From Whitmania pigra (lineage: Eukaryota; Annelida; Clitellata; Hirudinida; Haemopidae): DNA of 64,000 bases. Position 1 is the first letter of the stretch; each line of letters starts with the position of its first letter. The stretch is from contig JAJTWR010000481.1 in the NCBI GenBank assembly GCA_021613335.1, positions 2,447,501 to 2,511,500 on the forward strand. Direction: 5' to 3'. This document shows, piece by piece, positions 22,895-47,912 of this stretch. The position numbers were made by a program, and so were the translations under genes. Under the pieces are notes generated by a model. It saw only the letters and a list, made by a program, of their open reading frames with translations, had not been told where the DNA came from and made no database searches.

Positions 22895-23725
22895 ATGCGT
22901 TTGACCAGTCTGTTCTTGATGGCAGTGTTTTTGTTTGTTGCTGAAGCCTGCTACATCAGGAATTGTCCTCGTGGTGGGAAGAAGAGGTCCGTTGTCGATG
23001 ACTCTACCAGTGGACAACATAGGGTAAGAAAATTCGGATAGGTGGATATATGGCAATTTGATTATTTGATGAGATATTTAATTAGTTAATGATTACAAAG
23101 CTAATGAATTAAGTTTAAATTAAGGTAACCCAATTTAGATTGCTTGACTCGACGAACGTGGGATAAAATATAGTGTAATCCTAGCTAAGAAATTGTTGCA
23201 GCAAATAATTATCAACAAATTGCATCGTACAAAGTGTGTAAACATATTAATGTATAATAAATGGCAACTTTCAAATTTCAGTGTCCTTCCTGCAGCTTCG
23301 AATTGTCAGGAGAACGTCTGACTGGAACATGCGTCACAGGCAATTTTTGTTGCCATGAAAATCGCGGGTGTTTCTCAAACCCGGAAATCGCCAGCACTTG
23401 TGAAAGCGAGAACAGCATTCCAACTCCATGCATCGTCAACGAAAAGATTTGCAAACAATCAGGAGCTTGCTGGACCAAAGGAATTTGTTGCAAGGATGAA
23501 GGTATTTTAGGTTCATAATGGCGCGATGACAAGATGCAAATTCTACCTTTTTAAAGACCTTTAAGTCAGTGGCTCTAGAGGACATAGACACACTTCCTTC
23601 TTCTCAGATTTCGCTATAAAAAGACGCAATTGATAATTTTGTTTTACGAATTAATCTAGACTATATATTCATCGTAATTCTTTTCAGTATCTTGCCATCT
23701 GGATGAAGAATGCCTCAACCAATGA
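22895..23725 (+). CDS. Oxytocin/vasopressin-neurophysin precursor 1 (Arg8, vasotocin-like peptide)
   Basis: Secreted neuropeptide precursor. Three exons (22895-23023, 23282-23501, 23688-23725) encode 128 residues, split as in other neurohypophysial-hormone genes. A signal peptide (MRLTSLFLMAVFLFVAEA) is followed directly by CYIRNCPRG. The next Gly is the amide donor and KKR the dibasic cleavage site. The neurophysin part has all 14 cysteines (CPSC, GTC, CC, GC and so on, to the final LDEECLNQ). The Cys1-Cys6 ring, Asn5, Pro7 and Gly9 are conserved. The peptide differs from vertebrate vasotocin only at position 4 (Arg for Gln). A basic residue at position 8 is vasopressin-type. AATAAA lies at about 23839. 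The start is the only ATG giving the signal peptide. Confidence 0.95.
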
Positions 23726-23838
23726 ACTTGGACATCTTTCGGCGACCTTTCTCAAATTTGTGACTAAAGAAATCACTAAACTTAAATATTTAATAGCATT
23801 AAATTCACTTACAATGTTTTATCCATTACGTCATCAGA

Positions 23839-23844
23839 AATAAA
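23839..23844 (+). terminator. Poly(A) signal of oxytocin/vasopressin gene 1
   Basis: CAGAAATAAAGG lies about 115 bases after the stop. The matching position in gene 2 reads CAGAAATAACC, so the hexamer is lost there. Confidence 0.65.
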
Positions 23845-23849
23845 GGTTT

Positions 23850-24638
23850 AGAAAAAAACCGTTGATTTTGAAAGTTGAATTGATTGTCGAACAAGTTGCC
23901 CTTTTTACGTTCTCTTACAATAAGAATGCCCTTCCAGATACATTTTTAGGTCTTATGTCCGAAAGTGTCAACTACTCCAAACCTTCATACTCCTTCCGTC
24001 ACACCCATGAATATAGTCCATCTTTTGCCAAAAACCATCTTCAAGCTCTGTTCAATAACATGCTAAACTATACAACACCTTTCCATCATCTATCAAACAT
24101 CAGTCTCAAACTTGACCATTCATACTATTATATTTATTATTTAAATTGTCTTTTAAGTTGGACTTAGTTCGTGGTATTTTTGATTAATTGTTTATTTGAC
24201 AGGTTTATTATTGTTCTTTCAATTAATTAACATTTCTGGGTCAGCCTTGTAGCGGAAGCGCGCGCTTCCTTAAGACTGATCCATGAGTTCTTTATTAATC
24301 CACCTGCTAGTTTTTATTTATTTTTTTTCTTTTACTGTGATGGTTAATAAATTTGCTCCACAAAAAAAATCACCATTATTACTTTCAAATTTGTTGTATC
24401 TTCCAAATATCATCCAAATAAAGCTAAATATTGGCTTTGAGCGATATATTGAGGACAATATGTTAAACTAATTACAAAATCATCCTCTTACGATAATTTG
24501 TGATTAAAAATATATTGCTGCGCAAATATGAATTCAAAGTAGGGATTTATTTCAAACCATTTATTCCTAAAAATCTTCATCAACTGTCATCGCCTCATAA
24601 CTTTACAATAATAATTATTATTGCAATAACAAATTAAT
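23850..24638. other. Intergenic region between oxytocin/vasopressin gene 1 and the USP gene
   Basis: AT-rich. It contains an open frame of 101 codons (23862-24167) without recognisable features and a GC-rich perfect palindrome at 24254-24269. Confidence 0.5.
24254..24269. repeat. GC-rich perfect palindrome
   Basis: GGAAGCGCGCGCTTCC is its own reverse complement and stands out in AT-rich sequence. GGTCAG upstream and CTGATCC downstream extend it as an imperfect hairpin. Confidence 0.85.
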
Positions 24639-30827
<6,189 letters not shown>

Positions 30828-31209
30828 TCGATTTTTTAACTTAATTTATGAATTAAATTGTTAAAAATTAACAGCTCTTTAAGAGTTGAAAGACCGTTAA
30901 TTCTGCGACGATTGCGACAATCGTGCTCGGCATTTTAGTGCTTGCAACAGCTGCTCGATTCAGGTATGCTTCAAGCTTCATGCTTCATTGAACGCCTTTA
31001 AATTCTTCACAAAATTGCTCAGGTCATAGGCTGTTGGCAATTGTATTTTTAGCCTCTTGTGGCTAAAATGTGGTGAAAACCCTTCGCAGTCGTTCGTGAC
31101 TTGAGAAGGAGGAAACTTCCTGTCACTAATAATTAATTCATCAATTCTGTCAATTAAGAAGGGACTTTTGTCATTTTCAAGATGATCTTTAGATGCGAGA
31201 AAATTTCTC
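30828..31209. other. Intergenic region, shared upstream of USP (-) and oxytocin/vasopressin gene 2 (+)
   Basis: The two genes are divergent with about 500 bases between start codons. No other coding sequence seen. Confidence 0.5.
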
Positions 31210-31215
31210 TATAAA
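31210..31215 (+). promoter_or_regulatory. TATA box of oxytocin/vasopressin gene 2
   Basis: CTATAAATACATCCCGATTC mirrors the gene 1 promoter, about 120 bases upstream of the ATG. The surrounding 60 or so bases are also closely similar. Confidence 0.75.
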
Positions 31216-31329
31216 TACATCCCGATTCATTCGGGGATGAATCTTGTCTTTCCAAAGCTAGCTTAGGTCCAAATAACTAAGATCAGATAAACTTATTGCT
31301 GTTTCTCCCAACCAAAGTAAAAACAGACA

Positions 31330-32313
31330 ATGCGTATAACCAGCTTTTTCTTGTTCAGCAGCCTGTTTTTGATGGCAGTGTCTTTGTTTGTTGCTGAAGC
31401 CTGCTTCATCAGGAATTGTCCTCTTGGTGGCAAGAAGAGGTCCATTGTCGATTACTTTGCCAGTGGACAACGTAGGGTAAGAAAATTCAGATAGATGGAT
31501 AATAGATAAGATAGATGTACCAAATTGGTTATCTTATAAAAAAATTAATTAATTAATCATTAAATAAAAAGCTAACGAAATAAGTTTTAATTAAGGTGAC
31601 CTAATTTAGGTTGCTCGACTAGATGAACACGGAGGTTAATGATTCGTTTGAAGAAAATATATTGTAAATCTAGCTAAGAAATTAATAATTAATGATTATT
31701 ACAATATCATACTAGTTAAGATTACATCACACAAACTATGAATCTTAATATATCTCTCTAATGACTTTGATTGAGCTCAAATCACGACTTATTCTTATCG
31801 CTTGTTGAGAACTTCCTCATTTAATTCTGAATCCTGAACGGCAACTTTTAAATTTCAGTGTCCTTCCTGCAGCTTTGAATTGTCAGGAGAACGTCTGACG
31901 GGAACATGCGTCACAGCTGATTTGTGTTGCCATGGAAATCACGGGTGTTTCTCAGACCGTGAAATCACCCACTCTTGTCGGAGCGAGAACCTCATTTCAA
32001 CTCCGTGCTTCGTGAAAGGAAAGATTTGCGGCAGTAGCGGATCTGGAGTTTGCGTGACCAGAGGCGTTTGTTGCGAGGACGAAGGTTGGTACTTTTAGGT
32101 TCACAAGACGCTAAAACGTAGCGACTTAACGACCTTTCAAGTCTTGAAATAAGTCACTTTCACAAGACCTTTACACTTCCTTCATCGCATATCTCATAGT
32201 TTAACGACGCAATTGATGCGTTTTAAATTAATCTCGACGATATCATCAAAAATTTACATGAAGTTTTCATTTCAGGATCCTGCCATCTGGATGGAGATTG
32301 TTCCAACCAATGA
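31330..32313 (+). CDS. Oxytocin/vasopressin-neurophysin precursor 2 (Leu8, oxytocin-like peptide)
   Basis: Paralogue of the gene at 22895. Exons 31330-31476, 31859-32084 and 32276-32313 encode 136 residues with the same two intron positions. A signal peptide ending SLFVAEA precedes CFIRNCPLG, followed by Gly (amide donor) and KKR. The neurophysin domain keeps 14 cysteines and ends LDGDCSNQ. Leu at position 8 makes it oxytocin-type by the usual neutral/basic rule, whereas copy 1 has Arg8. Phe2-Ile3-Arg4 resembles annelid annetocin and molluscan conopressin. The signal peptide is six residues longer than in copy 1. Introns and both flanks are still alignable with copy 1, so the duplication looks fairly recent. 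It converges on MCM8, 243 bases away. Confidence 0.95.
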
Positions 32314-32555
32314 ACTTAGACGTAGATGGGCGAGACTGAAAACTTTTCTCAAATTTGTCACTAGAGTATTGGCAAAACCTGTAGACTTAAAATTGATGGC
32401 ATTAAATTCACTTTTAACGTTGTTGTCCGTTATTAAGTTCTCAGAAATAACCACTGAAAAATGGTTTAGATAAATCAATTCATAGTTGAGTAGCCAGTTT
32501 TAACAAAAACACAAACTATTATTTTTTTTATTTGAACAATTGAAAACAATAGAAG

Positions 32556-40492
<7,937 letters not shown>

Positions 40493-40845
40493 TCGTTAAC
40501 AGATGATGCTGGGCGGAGAGCATCGAATTCGTCGAAATACCCGGGCCCATAAGGAAACAATTTTAAAAGTTGACTTTTGTCAATCTTTGTTTTAATTTTA
40601 AAAAAAATACAGATTATTTTAAAAATTATATATATCTCCCAAGCTCTAGCATTCTCAATTAAGGTGAATAACCTAGACTTTCGATGATATAACTCAGATT
40701 GAGGTAACCGCGACGCGACGGAACGAAGCGATCTTATCCACAACGATCTCTATCGACTAACCAATATCGATTAATAAGAAGCGTTTAAGCGACACAACCC
40801 CAAGTTCCGAGACACTGAGTCCAAAATGACAAACTTAGTTTCTAG
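40493..40845. other. Intergenic region upstream of MCM8
   Basis: Holds the MCM8 5' flank. The minus-strand open frame 40252-40743 is a different frame overlapping the MCM8 start and is rejected. TTTATTTATT at about 40845 provides minus-strand AATAAA for COPS7. Confidence 0.5.
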
Positions 40846-40907
40846 TTTATTTATTACGTAAAAATGAGATTAACACACATTCGATTAAGTGATGCATTTC
40901 TATTCAT

Positions 40908-43900
40908 TCATTGCTTTGAGGATGTCTTTGGGGAAGAGAAGCATGGAACACTGGTCTTCCTGAAATAAGAATAAATAAAATAATCATATGCTTTTTATCA
41001 AACAGTTTCATTAAGAATACCCTCAAACAATTTATCTCAAAAATAATTCAATGAAAAAATTGAGATTAATCAGAGTCATTTAAAATGTCCAAATAAATCT
41101 TGTTCTTTTGCAATCATTCTGCCAGTTTCAATAAAAATCAGAAATAATCTAATCTATAAAACATAAGTTACAAAAAGACTTTCTAACAGTGCTTTGACAA
41201 CTAAATGATTGTGCAATACCAATAAATAAAAAAATTCTAGAACAAGAAAAGTGATAAAAGAAAGCCTAACAATACTCTCTAATTGGTGCACTTTATGATT
41301 TGCAATGTGTAACAATTGTTAATTAAAAGATATTAATGAATGTAGTATCAGAATGCCTCTGTTATAGTGCTTCTCAATGTGTTAGTAATAACAACTTAAT
41401 TTTAAGAAGACTAATGCTAATGTTGTCCCAACTTTAAAAGATAATGATTTAAGCAAATGTTGTTCAAAGTATGTAGCTATAAAAAAATGCAAATATTCTC
41501 TATCCAAAGGAACTGAAGCCCATAATATAAATATCCATAACGTTAACCATATTCATGACTTCAGCCATATTAATCTTTAAATTAACAAACATTAGTTTAA
41601 TTCTTTTGGGGTTCTCATCCTGAAACTCCCTTGTACCGTTGGAGCTGCAAGATGTTGCCTTTGTAATTAAATTAAAAGAAAAACACAGCAGAAAACAAAA
41701 ATAAATAAATAAATAAAACATATTAATAATTAACATTACATCAAAGTAATTAACTCATCGAGCAACAAAACCACTTTTTGCAACTTCAAATTTTACAAAC
41801 GAAAGATCGCAATTAAGAAAGAATAGTCAGGACAGAAACAAAGCCAAAAATTTTACATTTACAATCGCTCAGTCACTGCTGTCACTAGGTTGATTACTAT
41901 TATGATATATTATAGTATATAATAATTTTTATAAACAAGATTAACTGTTAAACAACAATAATAATACCCCAACCCAGGAAGAAGTCAAAAAAGTATTCAA
42001 CCAAAAACCCACATTCCTCTGTACTTGGTCTTCTTGCTTGTGGCTGACTTGTCAGTAGTGCTGGTCAAATCCATAGCCAATTGGTCCTCTATTTCCTGCT
42101 GTTGGATCAGCTTCAATGATTTCTTCAGATTGCTCAGCTGAAGAGAAAAACGGAGAAATGAATTCATATGTAAATGTTACAAGACAAAACGTTCTGCACC
42201 ATTCAGGTACTGAGACCAAAGAATTGAGAAACTAATGGTCAAAGCACATTGAATTTAAAACAATTACTTTAGGGTTGAAGACCAGTATTAGTATCATCAC
42301 CATCACTTACCTCTTCATCAAGACTCTGCAAATGCCTGGCATGAGAATCCTTCCTGTAGTTTGCCTGTCTTGCCAGCATCTCGATGTTGTTGAGAACCGA
42401 CTCACAACCCAAGCACCTGAGAACGTTGTAATTGTTGAATTGTTGGCATTTGCTTATTCTTAACTAGTGATAATAAAAAAAATTAACAACTAAAGGCATA
42501 TCAACCAATGACATCCACTTCGAAGTGGAAGATGCTAATAAAAATTATACGTTAATAATCTTATGAAGGACATTAATTAAAAGTATGCAAGAATAATTTT
42601 TGTAAATTTTGCAATCATTGGCAGTACATTGCTTAGCAAATTCGTGTGTTTGCATAGCAATAGAAATTTAAAGGGATGCTACCATGACTGGAGAATGTCG
42701 ACAGTCTGCCTGATGTCCTCTGCCCTGACATCCCTTCCTATGGCATACTCCACCTGAAGTTGCTGCTGTTTTTGATCCAGTTTACCCCTTATTATGTCAG
42801 CACAGATGACTGAAATTATGAGATCCTAAAAGAAAATATTCCAGTATGATGCAAGATGATTCACTTCCAACAACATTAATGAAGCATCAAGAGTGTTACT
42901 ACAACATCAACAATATTAATGAACAATGCTGCAATTAACTAATGATTTGCACAATGTGCCAAATAACTTTAATGCTTTGTCTTAGTGGCCCAATTGTCTT
43001 TGGGAAACTACCTCAAGCTCTCTGAGGTTGTTGAACTGAAGTTCCTTGAGGAGCAGTGTGTAGGGGAGACACTGAAATAGATCAAGTAAATGAAATTAAC
43101 TAAATGTAACTAATGTAAATGAAAGTAACTAAATGTTCAAATGAAATTCATCATAAAAGATAGCATCACTAGGTTGACACCTAAGGTAGAACATAGAACA
43201 TAGAATATGCAAAAAGAAAGTGTATCAGCAGCAATCTTAGAGAAACAATCAATATGAAATTACACATTATTCATTTGTTAATACACCGGATAAACACTAA
43301 TTCAAGGAAACTCTCTAACAAAATCTAATAACATAAAATAATCCTAAACAATCTCACTTTATTGTCAGTTGCCAATGACATGATTGTTAAGTGCCTCAGT
43401 TTTTCCAACTGAACATTTGTTAATTGGGGATATTTAGCTGGATTATCTGCAAAAATAAATCATAAATTCTACTAAACAAAGTATCCTCTTCTTGTGTAAG
43501 AGACCAGCTATATAAAATGATTCAATAAAATCACACAACGACATCTTCAAACATGTAAAATCCTTAATTAACATAATTTGTTGCCATCTAATGCAATCAG
43601 CAACACAGAATTAAAACATTCATTAAAAAAGCAGTAATTATTCAACAATTTTTCACATATATTCAAGGCACATTAAAATTACCTGTATAATCAACAAGTT
43701 TTCCATATGCAAAGAGTTCCAATAAGTTGTAATATTGTGAATAAGGGCCATCTGCCAGCTTTAGATTAAAATCAAGGCTAATTAAGACATTTGGCCAAAT
43801 TAATAGATAAAATAAAACACAATAAATCAATAGTCAGATACCTCTTTAATGTTAGGAACGTCAAGCAACTCTCCAAAAACATATACACCAGGAGTTTCTA

Positions 43901-43994
43901 GAACTTGTTTAATTAATTCAACAGCTGCGGCACCTTTTGTATTCTTTGAAAGAATGAGAAACTGTTCTATAGGATTTCCACTCGCTTTATCCAT
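40908..43994 (-). CDS. COPS7: COP9 signalosome complex subunit 7
   Basis: PCI-domain subunit of the COP9 signalosome, which removes NEDD8 from cullin ligases. Minus-strand exons: about 43851-43994 (start [20 protein letters not shown], then [16 protein letters not shown]), about 43687-43765, about 43362-43448 ([20 protein letters not shown]) and about 43012-43073 ([19 protein letters not shown]). Then come about 42682-42830 ([28 protein letters not shown]), 42306-42420 ([17 protein letters not shown]) and 42013-42137 (coiled coil, [20 protein letters not shown]). A probable last exon is 40908-40959. The LDQ...V.YAIGRDVR block is diagnostic for CSN7. The C-terminal exon is the least certain part: phase fits, but the intron before it exceeds 1 kb and the tail is poorly conserved. 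Confidence 0.9.
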
Positions 43995-44292
43995 TTGAAA
44001 TTATTGCGACTCCAAAATACGACTTTTAATATAGTTAAGTATGCGAGCGCTCAACTCCCAACAGCGACAAATAAGAGCCTTCAGATGATATTTTAATTAC
44101 GTAAAACAAAATAAAAATCTTAAATATTATTATTACAAAATAATCAATTAAATATTTAATTAAAAACAATCATATTTTTATATAAAACTTTATGGCATTT
44201 AACGTAAACAAATTTAATTCTTTGCTTGACACGAGTTACCATTTTTCGCCCATAAACATTGGAATCGTTAACATCCTCTGGACCTCATAACC
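43995..44292. promoter_or_regulatory. Bidirectional promoter region, COPS7 (-) / GPATCH4 (+)
   Basis: Only 298 bases separate the two start codons in head-to-head orientation. Two conserved housekeeping genes probably share this promoter. No clear TATA box relative to either gene is claimed. Confidence 0.6.
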
Positions 44293-46034
44293 ATGAAATT
44301 TGATCCTAAAGCAATTTTAGCAAAACAAGGATGGTCGGAAGGTTGTTGATAACTTTTCGAGTCTTTAAAGCATATTCGACAAACCTAATTTTTGTTTAGG
44401 TCAGGGCTTGGGTAGAAATAATCAAGGTAACAAAGATCCAATTAAAGTCACTTACAAATTTGACAAGACAGGGGTGAGTATTATGTTTGACACTGACGTT
44501 AAAATTAAGAGTCTCAAAAAAGGTTTTATAATTAAGAATTTTCAAACTGTTATTTATAGTTGGGACATGATTTTGGAAAAGATTATGATGCACATTCTGC
44601 ATTTAGCCTTCCATGTGACAACATTCTCCAGAATTTAAAAGTTGTGCCAACTGAAGATGTAATGATCCTGCTCTGTTTACTGTTTATTCATAGAAATGCA
44701 TTGACTTTTAACAACTTGATTATTTTGTCCAGAATCATTCGTGTATTACTGGACATTTAAATAATTTCAAGAATATGAAAAAATGATTTTTTTTAGGGAG
44801 GTGTAAAACTTGTAGCCGAAGTCTCAAAGCAGAAACCAGAGAAACCAAGCTCAGTTGGAAATTTTGTTAAGGTAGAAATTACATATTTTATAATTCATAT
44901 AATTTGAGTAACTAATCTAGTATGTTGCTGCTATGTTAAACAAACATGGTCTACAAATCATATCATTCCTACAGTCTACTCGACTTAATAACGGTGAATT
45001 AGCTGACACATCAAGTGGGAATAGTTCTGACAGTGACTCCGAGACAGAAAATGTATCAACCACTAAAAAGTTTGCATAACTAGCTCTTACTGAATGTTTA
45101 TCATAACTATTTCCAACAATTTGAAAATTAGTCATTGAATCTTCAAATTAAGCAATGTACATGACCCATCGACAAATGACAGGTATACAGATGAGGAATT
45201 GTTTAAGATCTGCGGAGGAATGACCGGATATGGGTTTGTTACCCAATCTCTTATAATGAACTCAATATTGGTCTGATAGATTTTAACAAGTTTCAAATTT
45301 TTAGGGCTGAAAAATTTGGCATCAGTAAGGCTGCAAAATTAGCAAGAATTAGGGAACAAGATGAATTGGCTGCTAAAAATGCCTTGAGTCAAAAAGAAAA
45401 GAAATGTGTAAAAAACAAACTTGAAGAGCTTAATATCATTCAGGACGAGAATGTTTCTCAGGAATCCAAGCCCAAAAAACACAAGAAAAACAAGAAACAT
45501 AAGCATTCAGAAGTCCAGGAAAATAATGAAGACAAAAAGTTCCCGGATGATGCAACAGCTGAAGTCGTTCAAGCGACGGACTTCGACGATGTCGAACCAA
45601 AAAAGAAAAAGTCAAAGAAGAGAAAAAAGTCGAAAGCCGATGACCAGGAAGTCTCTGAAGTGCCAAAGAAAAAATCTAATCATGTCGCAGACGACAACTC
45701 ACCTGTAAACGCAACCGAAAGTTCTGAAAACACGATCAAGTCCAAAAAGAGGAAAAGGGATCATGATTGTGATCTCCCTGAAACAGAAGTTCCAGCCAAA
45801 AAAAGTAAATCATCTGAAGAAGTGCAAATTGAAAACCAAGAAGACAAACCTAAAAAGAAAAAATCAAAACAAAGTAAAGAGTCTGAAGAATTACAAAATG
45901 CAACTGAAGAGACATGCGATGATTCAAAACCAAAGAAAATAAAGAAGAAAAAGGTGGCTGAAGAACACGAAGTCAGCACAGAGGCAGTCGAAAGAGATGC
46001 CACAAAAACAAAGAAAAATAAAAAATCCAAATAA
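44293..46034 (+). CDS. GPATCH4: G-patch domain-containing protein 4, nucleolar
   Basis: G-patch proteins activate DEAH helicases; this family member is nucleolar in vertebrates. Seven exons are read. The start MKFDPKAILAKQGWSEG (44293-44339) joins GQGLGRNNQGNKDPIKVTYK (44400-44472). Then LGHDFGKDYDAHSAF (about 44560-44660) and GGVKLVAEVSKQ (about 44798-44870) follow. An Asp/Ser-rich exon (about 44974-45065) comes next, then YTDEELFKICGGMTGYG (about 45182-45230) and a last exon (45305-46034) with GISKAAKLARI followed by a long Lys/Glu-rich tail. The W(S/T)xGxGLGR core and the (T/S)DEELFxxCGGxT plus AxKxGxxxKLAR pattern match GPATCH4. The last exon alone would be a 222-residue open frame, but it is only the tail. 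AATAAA follows immediately after the stop. Confidence 0.92.
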
Positions 46035-46150
46035 ATAAAATCTTTAAAACTAGTCTCCCACTTTGTTCAATAATTTCAAATGCGATCAACTAAGATTAAT
46101 AATCATTCCAGACTTCGAAACAAGGTTGAACAATCAATGTTGGTGTAATT

Positions 46151-46156
46151 TTTATT
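46151..46156 (-). terminator. Poly(A) signal of the selenoprotein K gene
   Basis: On the minus strand CCAATAAAAATTAC lies about 235 bases past the terminal TAG and just downstream of the SECIS candidate. It is about 115 bases from the GPATCH4 stop on the other strand. Confidence 0.6.
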
Positions 46157-46207
46157 GGTAAGCAAAACATCCACCCCCAATATTGGAAAATTGCCACAAC
46201 GTTACTT

Positions 46208-46256
46208 CATCCATCAGTCGGTCGAGACTCAAAGGTTTCCTCAGGCCAACGTCATT
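46208..46256 (-). promoter_or_regulatory. Candidate SECIS element in selenoprotein K 3'UTR
   Basis: Minus-strand RNA can fold with a 5' quartet ATGAC facing CTGAT (tandem G-A pairs). Above it a GTTGG/CCGAC helix and a TGAG/CTCG helix lead to an apical loop that starts with unpaired AAA (GAGGAAACC). Twelve bases separate the quartet from the AAA, the spacing expected for eukaryotic SECIS elements. It lies in the 3'UTR of the gene with the in-frame TGA. Folding was done by eye only. Confidence 0.75.
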
Positions 46257-46388
46257 AAGCAACAAAATAAGCTGCTCAGAAATATAATTGTGTTGGATTT
46301 GCTGCCCATCATTAAATTATTAGTAAGGGCAGGCAGCAACTTCCAGATTTACAATTTCGAGGCTTCAACCAGATTCTGATCGAAGCCT

Positions 46389-47046
46389 CTACCCTCCTCA
46401 TCCACCTGCAGCCATTGGTGGTGCCGATGGAGCTCCTAAAATTAGTAAAAATTGGATAGTTTAGTACAACTTTTTTTACATATTGAGCTTGTCAAAATTA
46501 TGGCAGATCTACCTGGCCCACGCCTGAATCCACCCATTCTCCTTCTTGGGCCCCCACCTCCAGGTCCAAATGGATCCACTCCCCTCCTACCAAGAAATGA
46601 GATTAAGTTGTTATGCAAAACTTTCTAACATGTGACAGAGTCGATGTGACTTACCCAGGAACTCTGTATTCACTGAAGTGAGATGATGATCCCAAAAATG
46701 GCTAAAATTAGTTATTGGTTACTGTGAACGAATGCAAAATCTACCAAAAGGACTTGTTTCTTACCTCTAAAATAGTCTTAAGGCTGTAATATGATGTGAA
46801 GAAATTGTTAGATTGTTTATACTGTTACATTAGTTAAAATAATTAAATCGCTTACAACAGAACAATAACGTTTATGATTCCCCATAAGAATCGCGAGATT
46901 GAAGACGTTATATTCGTCCATGTAGAGGGTGAATCAAGACGAGTACCTTAAACGATTTCGGATAAAAGATCTCCTTTATAATTGATGGGAAACTAGTGCA
47001 TGTAAAATAATAGCTAAATGTATATACCTGATGCTAAATAAGGCAT
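46389..47046 (-). CDS. SELENOK: Selenoprotein K (in-frame TGA = Sec)
   Basis: Small ER membrane selenoprotein involved in ER-associated degradation and protein palmitoylation. Six tiny exons: 47028-47046, 46856-46946, 46765-46783, 46655-46701, 46513-46586 and 46389-46435. They join in phase to 98 residues, close to 94 in humans. The start MPYLASG corresponds to MVYISNG. LDSPSTWTNITSSISRFLWG and IINVIVLFLKTILE form the single transmembrane helix. A Gly/Arg-rich region (PGGGGPRRRMGGFRRGP) precedes the end APPMAAGG-U-GG, where U is the TGA at 46398-46400, three codons before the TAG. The family's end is PPPMAGGUGR. Two exons are only 19 bases long. Ordinary ORF calling would miss this gene completely. 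Confidence 0.92.
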
Positions 47047-47912
47047 TTGTGATACTGCTTAAAACCGAATAAATGCCGTATCAACCACACCACATCATGA
47101 CGAATCAGATTTAAGATCACAACAACCGAACACATTTTGGGTTTCTAAAAGTGTTACAATAATTCTTCATTTTACTCATACTTTTTCATTACATCATTTG
47201 TGATGTTTAAAATTATTAAAAAAGTTTTAATATTTAAGAGTTTTTATTTTTTACTGCATTTATGATTTCATGGAGGCTATACAATTTTTCTTATCTTCAT
47301 TGTTAATATACTATTGAAATGAAAATAATAGAGTTAATTATGTTTTTGATAAAATAAATTCATATGCTATGCAATACCTGATCCTGTGAATCATAATTGA
47401 TGAGAAACGTTTTTGTGAAAAGTCTTGTAATTAATAGAGTTAGATAATTTTAAAAACATACTTTGAGTTTTTTAAATAATTGCATTCTTATTTTATCACT
47501 CCGCGAAGAGCCTAACTTTCATTGCGTATGGCTTAAATTAAGCCATTAGTTACCGTAAGAATTCAAAGTAATTATTGATTAATTGTGGCTACAGTTACGT
47601 GACAATCGCATGGCGTATTTTTAATTTTAAGATTTTGTCGTTTAAAAGAAATGAAAACGTTACTTTCAATGTAAATAACATTCTCGGGATTTCAGGTCTC
47701 GTTTAGATTTGTGATGCGCGTTGACCGTGCATGATTGCTGTTTACCTTGGTCCGTAATACCCTTTGAGCCGATAAGTGTTAATCTAACTCGTTAGTTCGG
47801 CCCATTAACTAATCGTCATATGCGCGTTTAAATGCAAGTATTTGCTTATAAACGCAGGATCGTAGCATACCGGACACGTTTCAGCTAAATTTTTTGATGA
47901 ACTTATTTAACC
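47047..47912. promoter_or_regulatory. Divergent intergenic region, SELENOK (-) / RRAGA (+)
   Basis: Separates two head-to-head genes by about 870 bases. AT-rich, no coding signal. It must contain both promoters. Confidence 0.45.

Noticed and set aside
23862..24167. 101-codon + strand frame after oxytocin/vasopressin gene 1
   Set aside because: No domain or splice context, and the start lies in the transcript's 3' flank.
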